64,000 nt of DNA from UPXZ01 sp047974405 (GTDB lineage: Bacteria; Bacteroidota; Bacteroidia; Bacteroidales; Paludibacteraceae). The stretch lies in the NCBI GenBank assembly GCA_047974405.1, contig JBKECI010000019.1, positions 1 to 64,000 of the forward strand, written 5' to 3'. Below, in pieces: positions 24,914 through 33,971 of this stretch (position 1 is the stretch's first letter; every line of letters starts with the position of its first letter). The notes beneath the pieces were generated by a model, which was given only the letters and a program-made list of their open reading frames with translations, had not been told where the DNA came from and ran no database searches. Made by a program: the position numbers and the translations under genes.

Positions 24914-26182
24914 TCAACCTTTTTTGCTCAACAAATATTCTTCGGCTTCTATACTCCAAAGCCCGTTGTGTTTGTAGCAGATTTCTGCCAGAGTTTTGAA
25001 TACCTCGTCTGTTTCGCCCAATTTTGCAAAGTCTTCAATCGGTGTAAGTGGCATGTCAATGTGGGTGTAAATTAATTTTTTCCCTCCGGGTATTTCCGGC
25101 AGGTGATTGGTAGCTTCAATTACCGCCTCCAATCCGCCGATGTGTGTAATAAGCCCGGCAGGATCAAGTCCTTTGCTCATTATGTCTAAAGCCTCTACCA
25201 TGTCGTCGTTGTTTCCACCACTGGTTCCTACAATATGCGTATAGGCATAGTGAACATTATAAAAATTAAACATAGCACTAAAATTTGCATCACTCGGACC
25301 TGCAAAAAAGTTGAGGCAACCGTCAAAAGCCAAAATAGCATCTCCCTGCTCCACAACAGGCTTTACAGGAGCAAATACAAATACATCGTTGTAGCCATTG
25401 CCACCCGAAATCTTTTTTAGTTCTTCCACCGGGTTTTCCATATTTCCGGTGTTGATATATTGCAAATTGATTCCACGAGATTTTGCAAACTCAATGGTAT
25501 AGATGGATGCGGCGCGATCCAACCGATCTTGATTTACATCGGTTACAACTAGTAGTGAGGGCTTTTTTTCTTCGCGGCGAAGCACATAGTTAATAGCTGC
25601 CAATCCCATAGGACCAACGCCTGCCAAAATAGCCATTTTTCCACCATCTACAATTTCCATTTGGTGTACATAGTTTCCCGGTGTAGTGTGATAGTTGGCA
25701 TGCATTGCTCCAATCACACACGAAAGTGGCTCGGAAAGCGATGCGGGATAAAATCCTTTGCCATGATAGGGCAAAAGGCAATCTTTTTCCATCACTTCGT
25801 TGGGGATGATTACGTAGGTAGCATCGCCGCCTATATATTGGTAACTGTAACCGGGAGCGCTCAATATCCCCACCGGTCCATCCTCGTAATATAGGGCGGG
25901 CTGGATGGAAAATTTATCTCCTGCTTTGAACTTATGTGTCCATTTTGCGCCTACTTCTACCAATTCTCCGGCAAATTCGTGTCCGATAATAATCGGGTTT
26001 TCAGCCACATCATTGGGTATGCGCTTGTGCTCTGTCCCTTGTGAAGACGCTTTATAGGAGGACATGCAGAGTGAGTCGGAAACCACTTTGGCCAAAATTT
26101 CGTTTTCTTTTATTTGTGGCAGTTCAAATTCTTCCAATCGGAGGTCTTTTTTGCCGTATAAACGTACTGCTTTTGTTTTCAT
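24914..26182 (-). CDS. Zinc-dependent medium-chain sugar (phosphate) dehydrogenase
   Basis: The 422-residue protein is a medium-chain dehydrogenase. An N-terminal GroES-like domain holds the catalytic zinc residues (Cys in DSLCMSSYKA near residue 38, GHEFAGE near 68). The Rossmann domain has AGVGPMG near 190 followed by VVTDVNQDRL. It lacks the structural-zinc four-Cys lobe and is longer than simple alcohol dehydrogenases, resembling the sorbose-1-phosphate reductase (SorE-like) group. It lies between the aldolase/SDR fusion and the two-domain aldolase on the same strand, so it probably oxidises or reduces a sugar or sugar phosphate in the same pathway. The exact substrate is unknown. Confidence 0.8.
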   Translation of the reverse strand: MKTKAVRLYGKKDLRLEEFELPQIKENEILAKVVSDSLCMSSYKASSQGTEHKRIPNDVAENPIIIGHEFAGELVEVGAKWTHKFKAGDKFSIQPALYYEDGPVGILSAPGYSYQYIGGDATYVIIPNEVMEKDCLLPYHGKGFYPASLSEPLSCVIGAMHANYHTTPGNYVHQMEIVDGGKMAILAGVGPMGLAAINYVLRREEKKPSLLVVTDVNQDRLDRAASIYTIEFAKSRGINLQYINTGNMENPVEELKKISGGNGYNDVFVFAPVKPVVEQGDAILAFDGCLNFFAGPSDANFSAMFNFYNVHYAYTHIVGTSGGNNDDMVEALDIMSKGLDPAGLITHIGGLEAVIEATNHLPEIPGGKKLIYTHIDMPLTPIEDFAKLGETDEVFKTLAEICYKHNGLWSIEAEEYLLSKKG

Positions 26183-26268
26183 AATTATTTATTAATATGG
26201 ATACAAGACTGTTATATATTTGCTCATAGTTGATTAAAATCAGACATTAAAATTTTTGGTTTTTGACT

Positions 26269-28230
26269 CTAATTCAACATTACCTGCCCACCTGTTATTG
26301 GTAGTGCTTGTCCGGTTTCACCGCATTGTTCCATTAAGTAAAGAACGCCCTTGGTTACATCTTCTGGCGAGCATCCTTTTTCCATCGGAACTTGCGCCAA
26401 ATAAAATGCTTTTACATCGTCAATGGTTTTTGCTCCGGGTACTTTTCCGGCATTTAAGTATTGTACAAAAAGCCCGTTCACAGGGTCACTCCAAAGCGGT
26501 CCTTCATAGAAATTGCCCGGACAGATTGAATTTACTTTTATTCTGAATGGAGCTAATTCTAAGGCAAAAGATTGTGTCAGTCCGATACCTCCAAACTTTC
26601 CTCCGGCATAGGCAAAATTGGCTTTACTTCCTCGTAAACCCGATTTGGAATTTATTTGGATGATATCGGCATAGTATTTTTCCGATGCGTACCTTGTTTG
26701 AAGTTTCATTATTTTGCTTACTGCCTTTGTACAATAGAAATAGGCGCTGTAGTTTATTTTGGTTACAAAATCAAAATTTTCGGGGGTCATTTCGTCTAAT
26801 CCTCCGGCACGTAACACACCTGCATTGCTTATGAAACAGTCCACAGCTCCAAAATTGCAAACGGTTTCATGAATCAAGTTTTCTATACTCGAGGTATCGC
26901 TCACGTTTGTTTTTACAAATATCGCTTGGTTGCTTGTTGCTATGTCGTTAAAGTGCTTTACTGTGGCGTTTCCAACTTCTTCGTTCAAATCGGCAACAAC
27001 AATATTGGCTCCTTGTTGCAGGAGGTTGCGGGCAATTCCTTCTCCAAAACCTTGTGCAGCGCCTGTTACGATAATTGTTTTGTTCTCGGCACGTCCTGTA
27101 GCGCCTCCGGCTGCAACGCTCCGGCGGTAGTTTTCTACCTCCCAGTTGTCGATAAAATTAATTTGCCCTTGCGTCATCGGATGTGCTCCACCAAATGATT
27201 TTGAAAGATATGCTACTTTCATCGCATCTTCAAAAACGTCGAGAATAATATTGCATTGCTTAGCGTTATCTCCTACAGCAACCAATCCAATTCCCTTAAT
27301 CAGTAGTATTTTGGGTAGATAACCAAATTTCTTTTTGAAATCAGGTATGGACTTTTTAGCTTCGTCCAACACAGTTTCAGACGTTTCGCCATTCAAAAAA
27401 ATGTAGTTTGATTTGCAATAAACAATGGCATCGGGAGTAAAAGGTTTTGCTATATCTTTTTGATTTTCGACACTATCATAGAAATATTTTATCAATTCGT
27501 TTTTACGTACTTTTAATGTTTTCAGGTTCTCAGTCGAAACAATCATACGGATAGCGGGCAAAATGGTATCGATATAATGACAGGTTGCTCTTTGGTTTAT
27601 TGGTACGGCATCTTTCACCGAATTTTCGAGTTTTGATAAAATATCTGAATAAATAGTTTTTATCTCATCAACAGTATTGGCTGCCACAAAAATACCATGG
27701 TTTTGCAACCAGATAATTTTTGGTTCTTCATTGAATTTTGCTCGATAATCTTTTATTTTATCGTCCACTTTTTTGAAAAGTACGTAACCGGGGTCGGTGT
27801 ATTCTACATACAATGTTTTTTCGCCAAAAAGTTTAGTTAAGTCTGTTGCCGCGTTTTTTGCGCACATCAAGCCATTAACCGCTGTTGGGTGCAGATGTAC
27901 AACGAAAGCATAATCAATCACATTGTGCATCGAGGTTTCTACCGAAGGGCGCTTGCCTTTGGTAATGGTCGCATTTGCCAAGTCGTTTTTTACTTGTTCT
28001 TCGCGTTCACTGGCATCTGAACTATACACTTTTTCCGACATCGGATTTAACTTTGCGCGATCAAGTATGGCAAAACCATCTTCGGTAATGGTTGCAAGGG
28101 ATGAACCGCTGGCTTTTACCCATATTCTTTCGGCATTTTTAAAAGAGGTATTCCCTCCTCCGGCAATAACAAAACGGCTGTCTTTTCCGTAAAACTGCGA
28201 AATTTCGATAAGTTGCTGTATCTCTTTCAT
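26269..28230 (-). CDS. Bifunctional class II aldolase / short-chain dehydrogenase (RhaEW/YuxG-like)
   Basis: The 653-residue protein fuses two enzymes. Residues 1-370 are a class II aldolase with zinc ligands His112 and His114 in HLHP and His178 in QNHG. Residues 385-653 are a short-chain dehydrogenase with the nucleotide motif TGAAQGFG at 389-396 and catalytic Tyr541/Lys545 in YAGGK. This layout is that of the rhamnulose-1-phosphate aldolase/lactaldehyde dehydrogenase known from Bacillus YuxG, which yields DHAP and lactate. The ATG at 28230 is chosen because it overlaps the PHP gene stop (ATGA); the longer frame would lie inside that gene. No rhamnose isomerase or kinase is nearby, so the substrate remains open. 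Confidence 0.85.
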   Translation of the reverse strand: MKEIQQLIEISQFYGKDSRFVIAGGGNTSFKNAERIWVKASGSSLATITEDGFAILDRAKLNPMSEKVYSSDASEREEQVKNDLANATITKGKRPSVETSMHNVIDYAFVVHLHPTAVNGLMCAKNAATDLTKLFGEKTLYVEYTDPGYVLFKKVDDKIKDYRAKFNEEPKIIWLQNHGIFVAANTVDEIKTIYSDILSKLENSVKDAVPINQRATCHYIDTILPAIRMIVSTENLKTLKVRKNELIKYFYDSVENQKDIAKPFTPDAIVYCKSNYIFLNGETSETVLDEAKKSIPDFKKKFGYLPKILLIKGIGLVAVGDNAKQCNIILDVFEDAMKVAYLSKSFGGAHPMTQGQINFIDNWEVENYRRSVAAGGATGRAENKTIIVTGAAQGFGEGIARNLLQQGANIVVADLNEEVGNATVKHFNDIATSNQAIFVKTNVSDTSSIENLIHETVCNFGAVDCFISNAGVLRAGGLDEMTPENFDFVTKINYSAYFYCTKAVSKIMKLQTRYASEKYYADIIQINSKSGLRGSKANFAYAGGKFGGIGLTQSFALELAPFRIKVNSICPGNFYEGPLWSDPVNGLFVQYLNAGKVPGAKTIDDVKAFYLAQVPMEKGCSPEDVTKGVLYLMEQCGETGQALPITGGQVMLN

Positions 28231-29432
28231 TTTAAAATCAGTTCTTTTCCTATTTTTATAAATTCTTCTCTTTTTGATCTGTCTGCGTTTCCTTGTTTGT
28301 CCACATAGCCTTTTTTGCCTTGAGAAACAAGATGTTGATGAGCGGCAACTACACAAGCGCCATCAAAATTAATTTTTTTCAATTTTTTGGTCAACGGAAC
28401 TCCGTTTCGCGCAAAAAGCTCAATAGGTTCCATTGCGGGTGTATTGTGTTCGCTCCCGAAGGTAACAACAAAACCCTGATTGTAAAGATACTCGGCATAT
28501 TTTTCAAGTAGTTCTATCCCATTTCGCGGAGTGATAAACTCTACGGAGTGGAATCCTCGTTGGGTCAGTTGTTTGGCAACACGTTCTACATCGTTTTCAA
28601 AGTCGGTGTAATATCCTTTGGCGTCGTCGGCCAAAAAAGGATAAGTGGGAATCCCACCGCCAGCAATAATGATTTGACAAACTGTTTGTATTGGCAAAAA
28701 TGCTTTCGCGTCTTCGGAAACAAAAGCGGAGCCGCCTGCTTTGAGCAAATTGCCACGTATTTCGTTTTCAACTCCGGCAATATTGTCAATGGATGATTTC
28801 AATTCTTTTTCTCCAAAGAGTTTTACAAAAGCCGATTTGATATTCTTTTCGTCGTTTTCGTAATATTCATATACTTTCATCCGTAATGCTTTTGCCAAAT
28901 GGCGTTCGCGGATGGAACCTTTGGTAAGCTCATTTTTTATCTTTTCAAAATTGAGTGAGAAATTAATATCGCTTGCCTTCAAAAGTTCATTAATTTTTCC
29001 GCACATTGCTTCTACCTGATTGTTGGCTTCTTTTTTTACCTCAGCCAATTGTGTGGCGTAAGGCTCGCCTAATTGAAAAGGATGGCTCAGTCCTTTTCCA
29101 CTCAAATAGGTTCTACCCGGATTTCCAGGGTCGTTTACGCGTAACCCTGCTTTTTGGTCTTCTTCGTTTAAACTGATAAATTCTATTCCAAAAAGTGGGT
29201 ACAGTTTCCGTTTTTTACAACCCTCCGCCCAGGTTTCGTAACCCGACGTGGTGTAAAAATCGTTTATTCCCACCACTTTGACCCCTTCTTCTACGGCTCT
29301 ATCCAGCGCGTCGTCAATGTTATTGAATGCACTGAAAGAGTAAGGGGTGTGTAAATGCGCATTTACTTTTAAACTCTCTATATTGCCCGTAGGGGAGTTT
29401 TGAGAATGTGTGTTGATGTTATTATTGGACAT
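28227..29432 (-). CDS. PHP-domain metal-dependent phosphoesterase-like protein
   Basis: The 401-residue protein has a PHP fold: HLH at residues 26-28 (NAHLHTPYS), the GINDFYT and FGIEFISL strands, and a late GSEHNTP segment, all expected metal ligands. Between them lies a helical insertion of about 170 residues (KKEANNQVEAMCGKINELL and following) that I do not recognise. PHP proteins hydrolyse phosphoester bonds, for example histidinol phosphate or sugar and nucleotide phosphates. It is the first gene of the four-gene operon and overlaps the aldolase/SDR fusion by four bases, so a role on the same sugar phosphate is likely. Confidence 0.8.
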   Translation of the reverse strand: MSNNNINTHSQNSPTGNIESLKVNAHLHTPYSFSAFNNIDDALDRAVEEGVKVVGINDFYTTSGYETWAEGCKKRKLYPLFGIEFISLNEEDQKAGLRVNDPGNPGRTYLSGKGLSHPFQLGEPYATQLAEVKKEANNQVEAMCGKINELLKASDINFSLNFEKIKNELTKGSIRERHLAKALRMKVYEYYENDEKNIKSAFVKLFGEKELKSSIDNIAGVENEIRGNLLKAGGSAFVSEDAKAFLPIQTVCQIIIAGGGIPTYPFLADDAKGYYTDFENDVERVAKQLTQRGFHSVEFITPRNGIELLEKYAEYLYNQGFVVTFGSEHNTPAMEPIELFARNGVPLTKKLKKINFDGACVVAAHQHLVSQGKKGYVDKQGNADRSKREEFIKIGKELILK

Positions 29433-29605
29433 AATTCAAAATGGTATTATGTGTTTTTGATAATATATTTGATATAATGCTTATGACATTTTAGCTTTTA
29501 CAAGCAGAAGTAAATTGCAGGTTTACAACAAATAAAGTTTGATAGTAATACAGTTTTTGAGGGAATTTAATATTACGAAACAAACCAAAATAATACGCTA
29601 CGACA

Positions 29606-29613
29606 CAAAGATA
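29606..29613 (-). promoter_or_regulatory. -7 element of the PHP-aldolase operon
   Basis: The minus strand reads TATCTTTG (TAnnTTTG), about 175 bases before the PHP start, leaving a long leader. No clear -33 element is visible. Confidence 0.4.
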
Positions 29614-29719
29614 CAATAATACTCTCGGAGATAAAAGATTTTTTATTTCAATTGAAAAGGTATTGAAGTTTATTCTGTTTTATTGATTCAATTTGGAGGT
29701 TGTATATTTTATCTTATAT

Positions 29720-29811
29720 TCCAACCTGAGTTTTGGGTGAGAATCCTGTCTGTGTGAGGTTCGGACGAGGCAAACTTCTATTTTGATGAAAAACAAAACA
29801 ACAAGGTTGGA
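29720..29811 (+). ncRNA. Possible structured RNA
   Basis: TCCAACCT (29720-29727) pairs with AGGTTGGA (29804-29811), closing a 92-base unit. It contains two smaller hairpins: GTCTG (29748-29752) with CGGAC (29762-29766), and TTTTG (29781-29785) with CAAAA (29794-29798). No known RNA family is recognised, and the strand is uncertain. It could be chance pairing. Confidence 0.25.
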
Positions 29812-30032
29812 GAAACGTTTTGATGTGTAATATTGGTAATAAATTATAAAAATAGAGAGAGTTTTATTTGACGTAGTTATCTTATACACAGATAATTACT
29901 ATGGGTTTGGGTGGTTTTTTGATTTGAATTCATATTGTAAAATAAGGCTTATCAAATATTGAATATTAATTGTCAAATATCAAATAAGTTTTGGTATCTC
30001 AGCCCCTTTTTCAATATTTTTTATCAGAAAAG

Positions 30033-30668
30033 TCATGTTTTTTTGTAAAGTAAAACTATAAGTTCTTTTGGACCATGCGCTCCTAGTACCAATGTTTTTT
30101 CAATATCTGCTGTACGGCTCGGTCCTGTAATGGTGGTTATTTGTGAGGGGAGGTTCTCCCCAAATTTATCAATAATCTTGGTGTAGGCATCTTCAAGATA
30201 ATCGACCAGTTGAGATGTATTTGCCACTACTATGTGTACAGGAGGGAATGATATGAGCTGCCTGCCCGATTTGGAGGCGGATGTTACTACTACGCTACCG
30301 GTGCGAGCCACTAATAATTCACAGCTTGTAACTGCTCCTTTCATCGATTCAAAATCTTTCACAGCGTTTGTACTTGATATTTCGTATTGGTTGAGAAGTT
30401 TGACAATGTCTTCTTCTTTACAAAAAACTGGGGTAATGTCTTTTTCTACAACGATCTTTCTTAGGTACAGAAAGGTTTCTTTTTCGGTGTTAAATATTTC
30501 GCACTTACCGTTGATGCTTTCCAATTCTGTTTTGAAACATGTAACGGTATTGGGCAATACTGCTTTGTATATTTCTTTATCTTTTGAAACAGACAAAACT
30601 TGTCCGCCTTTGCGGGCAAGTTTTGTCTCTCTTATTTTCTCTAATATTTTATCTTTGGAAGAACTCAT
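30033..30668 (-). CDS. LUD-domain protein (LutC/YkgG family)
   Basis: The 211-residue protein matches the LUD family, whose LutC member works with LutA and LutB in oxidation of L-lactate to pyruvate. Typical segments are SCELLVARTGSVVVTSAS, LISFPPVHIVVANTSQLV and the C-terminal TGPSRTADIEKTLVLGAHGP. No lutA or lutB is nearby. Its start overlaps the ftsH stop (ATGA, 30665-30668), so it is translated as part of the rsfS-ftsH operon, an arrangement I believe is common in Bacteroidales. Its role in that context is unclear. Confidence 0.85.
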   Translation of the reverse strand: MSSSKDKILEKIRETKLARKGGQVLSVSKDKEIYKAVLPNTVTCFKTELESINGKCEIFNTEKETFLYLRKIVVEKDITPVFCKEEDIVKLLNQYEISSTNAVKDFESMKGAVTSCELLVARTGSVVVTSASKSGRQLISFPPVHIVVANTSQLVDYLEDAYTKIIDKFGENLPSQITTITGPSRTADIEKTLVLGAHGPKELIVLLYKKT

Positions 30669-32722
30669 ATGGTTTCATCCGCCGTCTTTTCTAAACTCTC
30701 GATATCTTCTGGGCTATTATTGTCGGTTTGGCTCGTTGCTTCTCCAACTTTGGATTTGTCTCTTTCCAAAGAGGCTTTTGCTTCTTCATTCAAGGATATC
30801 AACTCTTCACTTCGTGATGTCCATGGGCGCTTGCCAAATATTTTTTCCAAATCTTCGGCAAAAATAACCTCATTGACTATCAGCGACTCGGCCAATATGT
30901 TGTGTCCTTCGGTATTTTCTCTAAGTATTTTCTTGGCTCGTTCGTATTGTTCGGCTACAATTTTTGCCACCTCTTTGTCTATAAGTTCTGCTGTTTTTTC
31001 GCTGTATGGTTTGGAAAATCCGTATTCTGAATTTCCCGAAGAGTCGTAATAGCTCATATTGGGCAAGCTTTCACTCATACCAAAATATGCTACCATCGCA
31101 TAGGCCCGTTTTGTTACTCTCTCCAGATCATTCATCGCTCCCGTGGATGTTTGATTCAAGAAAACCTCTTCGGCGGCGCGACCTCCAAGTGTGGAACACA
31201 TCTCGTCCAGCATATGTTCTCTGTTGGTAAGCTGGCGCTCTTCGGGTAGGTACCAAGCTGCACCCAACGCCTCGCCACGAGGTACTATGGTAACTTTTAC
31301 CAGCGGATTGGCATGCTCCAGTTTCCAACTGATGGTAGCGTGTCCTGCCTCGTGAAAGGCTATAGATTTTTTTTCGGCAGCAGTAGTAATTTTGGTTTTT
31401 CTTTCCAACCCGCCTATAATTCTATCTACAGCATCAAGAAAGTCTTGTTTTTCTACAAATGATTTACCTTTTCGGGCGGCAATCAAAGCGGCTTCGTTAC
31501 ATACATTGGCAATGTCGGCACCAGAGAATCCGGGTGTTTGGCGTGCCAGAAAGTTTACATCTACCGTTTCGTTTATTTTGATGGGGCGGAGGTGTACGTT
31601 GAAAATCTCTTTTCTTTCGTGTACGTCGGGCAAATCGACATGAATCTGGCGATCGAAACGTCCGGCGCGCAACAATGCTTTGTCCAGAATATCGGCGCGA
31701 TTGGTTGCTGCCAAAATGATTACACCACTGTTGGTACCAAATCCGTCCATTTCTGTAAGCAGCTGATTAAGAGTGTTTTCTCTTTCGTCGTTGCTGCCAA
31801 AGTTTGGATTTTTCCCGCGAGCACGCCCTACGGCATCTATTTCGTCTATAAAAATAATACAGGGCGATTTTTCTTTAGCTTGACGAAAAAGGTCTCTTAC
31901 GCGCGAGGCTCCTACTCCTACAAACATTTCTACAAAGTCTGATCCGGACATTGTAAAGAACGGAACATCGGCTTCGCCTGCCACCGCCTTTGCCAATAAG
32001 GTTTTTCCTGTTCCGGGAGGTCCTACAAGCAACGCTCCTTTGGGAATTTTTCCGCCTAATTCGGTATATTTGGAGGGATTTTTCAAGAATGCTACAATTT
32101 CTTCCACCTCTTGTTTGGCGCCTTCTAAGCCGGCTACGTCTTTGAAAGTAATTTTGTTTTTGCCGTCTCCTTTCTCAAAAAGTTGCGCCCGAGACTTCCC
32201 TACGTTAAAAATTCCTCCGGCGCCTCCTCCCATACCTCCCATACGGCGATTCATCAACCAAAAAAGCCCGACCAACAGTAAAATAGGTAATATTCCCATT
32301 ACAAAAATATAGAAATAGTCTCTTCCTTGCTTGATGTTTAAATCGACCGTTTTCCCATTTTTGACCTTGGCATTTTCCAGAGCCTTCAGTACTGAATCAG
32401 AAGAGGGTATGTCCAGTTGCACGGTAGCCTCTCCACCTTGTGTCTTTTCGGTATTTGAAAAAACATGATGCACAGAGTCTTTGTTGATAAAGGCGGTCAG
32501 CGTATTGTTGTTCGAGTACAAATCTACTTTTTCTACATATCCTTTTTCTAAGTAGGCTACAAATTGTGTCCAATTTATCTTTTTTGCCGTATTTTCTTCG
32601 TTAAAAAGCCACGAAACAAGCAATCCGAGCAAGATAATCCCGTATATCCACCCAAAATTAAATTTTCGGGGTTTATTGTTGTCCTGTCGTTGGGGCTGTT
32701 TATTGTTATTGTTTTGTTCCAT
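30665..32722 (-). CDS. ftsH: ATP-dependent zinc metalloprotease FtsH
   Basis: FtsH is the membrane-anchored AAA+ protease that degrades unassembled and short-lived membrane and cytosolic proteins. The 685-residue form begins at the ATG at 32722 (MEQNNNN), directly before the first transmembrane helix (about 23-40). A periplasmic domain and a second helix (IFVMGILPILLLVGLFW) follow. The AAA module has Walker A GPPGTGKT and Walker B IIFIDEIDA, and the zinc site is HEAGH. A longer frame upstream to 32905 overlaps rsfS and is not used. It lies between rsfS and the LUD gene. Confidence 0.97.
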   Translation of the reverse strand: MEQNNNNKQPQRQDNNKPRKFNFGWIYGIILLGLLVSWLFNEENTAKKINWTQFVAYLEKGYVEKVDLYSNNNTLTAFINKDSVHHVFSNTEKTQGGEATVQLDIPSSDSVLKALENAKVKNGKTVDLNIKQGRDYFYIFVMGILPILLLVGLFWLMNRRMGGMGGGAGGIFNVGKSRAQLFEKGDGKNKITFKDVAGLEGAKQEVEEIVAFLKNPSKYTELGGKIPKGALLVGPPGTGKTLLAKAVAGEADVPFFTMSGSDFVEMFVGVGASRVRDLFRQAKEKSPCIIFIDEIDAVGRARGKNPNFGSNDERENTLNQLLTEMDGFGTNSGVIILAATNRADILDKALLRAGRFDRQIHVDLPDVHERKEIFNVHLRPIKINETVDVNFLARQTPGFSGADIANVCNEAALIAARKGKSFVEKQDFLDAVDRIIGGLERKTKITTAAEKKSIAFHEAGHATISWKLEHANPLVKVTIVPRGEALGAAWYLPEERQLTNREHMLDEMCSTLGGRAAEEVFLNQTSTGAMNDLERVTKRAYAMVAYFGMSESLPNMSYYDSSGNSEYGFSKPYSEKTAELIDKEVAKIVAEQYERAKKILRENTEGHNILAESLIVNEVIFAEDLEKIFGKRPWTSRSEELISLNEEAKASLERDKSKVGEATSQTDNNSPEDIESLEKTADETI

Positions 32723-32781
32723 TATGTAAGTATGTTTTCGTCTTATTTTTTGTTGTTTTGCTTTCTTGTTATATCCTTTTA

Positions 32782-33153
32782 TTATACGATGTCGGGGATG
32801 CGATTTAATTGGGCGTCTTCCCACAGATGTTCTAAGTCGTAAAATTCGCGATATGCCCGTTGGAATACGTGTACAATGATTTGTCCATAATCCATTGCTA
32901 TCCATTGGCAGTTTTCAAATCCGTCTGTGGCAAGGGGCTTTACTTTGATTTTTTCGTTTACGTAATCTTTTATAGAGGTAGCTATGGAGCTTACTTGCGT
33001 GTTGGAATCACCTTGACAGATAACAAAATAACTGCTTGGTGCATCGGGCAATTTGCTAAAATCGACCACCACGATGTTTTTTCCCTTTTTCTCTTGTATC
33101 CCCTCTATAATGTTTTTAACTATTTCTTTGTTCTCCGTTTCTTTCTTTTTCAT
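32782..33153 (-). CDS. rsfS: Ribosomal silencing factor RsfS
   Basis: The 123-residue protein matches RsfS (YbeB/Iojap), which binds ribosomal protein L14 and blocks subunit joining in starvation. Conserved text includes NIVVVDFSKLPDAPSSYFVI, the QVSSIATSI helix, and WIAMDYGQIIVHVF followed by REFYDLEHLWEDA. The length is normal. It is 59 bases upstream of ftsH and probably shares its transcript. No promoter motif is visible directly before it. Confidence 0.95.
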   Translation of the reverse strand: MKKKETENKEIVKNIIEGIQEKKGKNIVVVDFSKLPDAPSSYFVICQGDSNTQVSSIATSIKDYVNEKIKVKPLATDGFENCQWIAMDYGQIIVHVFQRAYREFYDLEHLWEDAQLNRIPDIV

Positions 33154-33218
33154 TCACAGAAATGTTGTTATTATTTTATCGGATAAATGTTAAGAACCTG
33201 ACTGCTCTTTGTATTGTA

Positions 33219-33971
33219 TCAAAAACCAAAAACGATAGTGGCTCCCCAACCGGTAATTATCGTATTCGACTTTGAGGTATAAATGCCTATGGGCAATGTT
33301 TCGACCACGTTTCCATAGGTGGGTTGTAAATGTGTGAATATACCAAAAAATATATCTGAATGGGATGTAAGTTTATATTTGAGCCCATATGAGGTTTGAA
33401 AAAATATGCCACCATTGTAATTTCCGTCGATACGGAAAGCATAACCCAACTTTAAATTTATTGTAGGGGATATTTTTTTTTCTCTAAATTTTTTTTGTAT
33501 CCGAACAAAAACGGGCAAAAAACAGAGACGCATTGCATTATCAGATACAATGTTTTGCTCAATTCCTGCACCTACCCCCACAAATGTATTTTGTGTAAGA
33601 TTATTTCTAATTCCTAACGCAAAGGAGGCATTGACTAATGCAGATGTTGATATTGCGCCTTTGGCGGAACATACTCCTCCACTAAGCTCCGTCATTTTTT
33701 CTAATGAGTCAAAAAGTGTGCCGCTGTTGCTCTTTTGAATATTTGTCAGATCGTTTTTGTTTTGAGTGATACTATATATCTCCGAAAGAGAAAATTGGAA
33801 ACGTTTTCCTTCGTAAGTTCTCAGCATTACCATTTCGGCGGTTTTTATCTCAATTACTCCTGTAAAAGTTGCTCCGCTCAAGAGTGTGATTATGTCTTGT
33901 TCTGATTGTTGTGCGTACAAAGCAGAAACAACGCTCAAAAATAGTATCAATATACCGGTTGTTCTTTTCAA
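33219..33971 (-). CDS. Outer-membrane beta-barrel protein of unknown function
   Basis: A signal peptide (KRTTGILILFLSVVSALYAQ) leads a 250-residue protein. Residues about 25-75 look like a small beta domain (LLSGATFTGVIEIKTAEMVMLRT split over two strands). From about 100 on, it forms eight or so amphipathic strands and ends in GWGATIVFGF, as expected for a small outer-membrane barrel. Its start codon is TTG at 33971, directly after the argD stop TAG, since no ATG occurs before the signal sequence. Translation is therefore likely coupled to argD. Confidence 0.7.
   Translation of the reverse strand: MKRTTGILILFLSVVSALYAQQSEQDIITLLSGATFTGVIEIKTAEMVMLRTYEGKRFQFSLSEIYSITQNKNDLTNIQKSNSGTLFDSLEKMTELSGGVCSAKGAISTSALVNASFALGIRNNLTQNTFVGVGAGIEQNIVSDNAMRLCFLPVFVRIQKKFREKKISPTINLKLGYAFRIDGNYNGGIFFQTSYGLKYKLTSHSDIFFGIFTHLQPTYGNVVETLPIGIYTSKSNTIITGWGATIVFGF

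Larger units (their letters stand above)
29433..30032. other. 600-base gene-free region upstream of the PHP operon
   Basis: No convincing coding frame is present; the one minus frame of 69 codons (29680-29889) has no family resemblance. The region holds the probable operon promoter (29606-29613), a possible structured RNA (29720-29811), and a direct repeat of TCAAATAT near 29950 and 29972. Its length is unusual for this otherwise compact window, so it may carry regulation of the operon or be the site of a lost gene. Confidence 0.5.

Noticed and set aside
29680..29889. Minus-strand 69-codon frame in the gene-free region
   Set aside because: No start context, odd composition and overlap with the possible RNA stem; not convincing as a protein.
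30232..30867. Plus-strand open frame of 211 codons opposite the LUD and ftsH genes
   Set aside because: Same length as the LUD frame it opposes, low-complexity Ser/Leu-rich text, no homology; the minus-strand genes are certain.
32723..32905. 61-codon N-terminal extension of ftsH
   Set aside because: Overlaps rsfS, is basic and unlike any FtsH; the ATG at 32722 gives the normal N-terminus.
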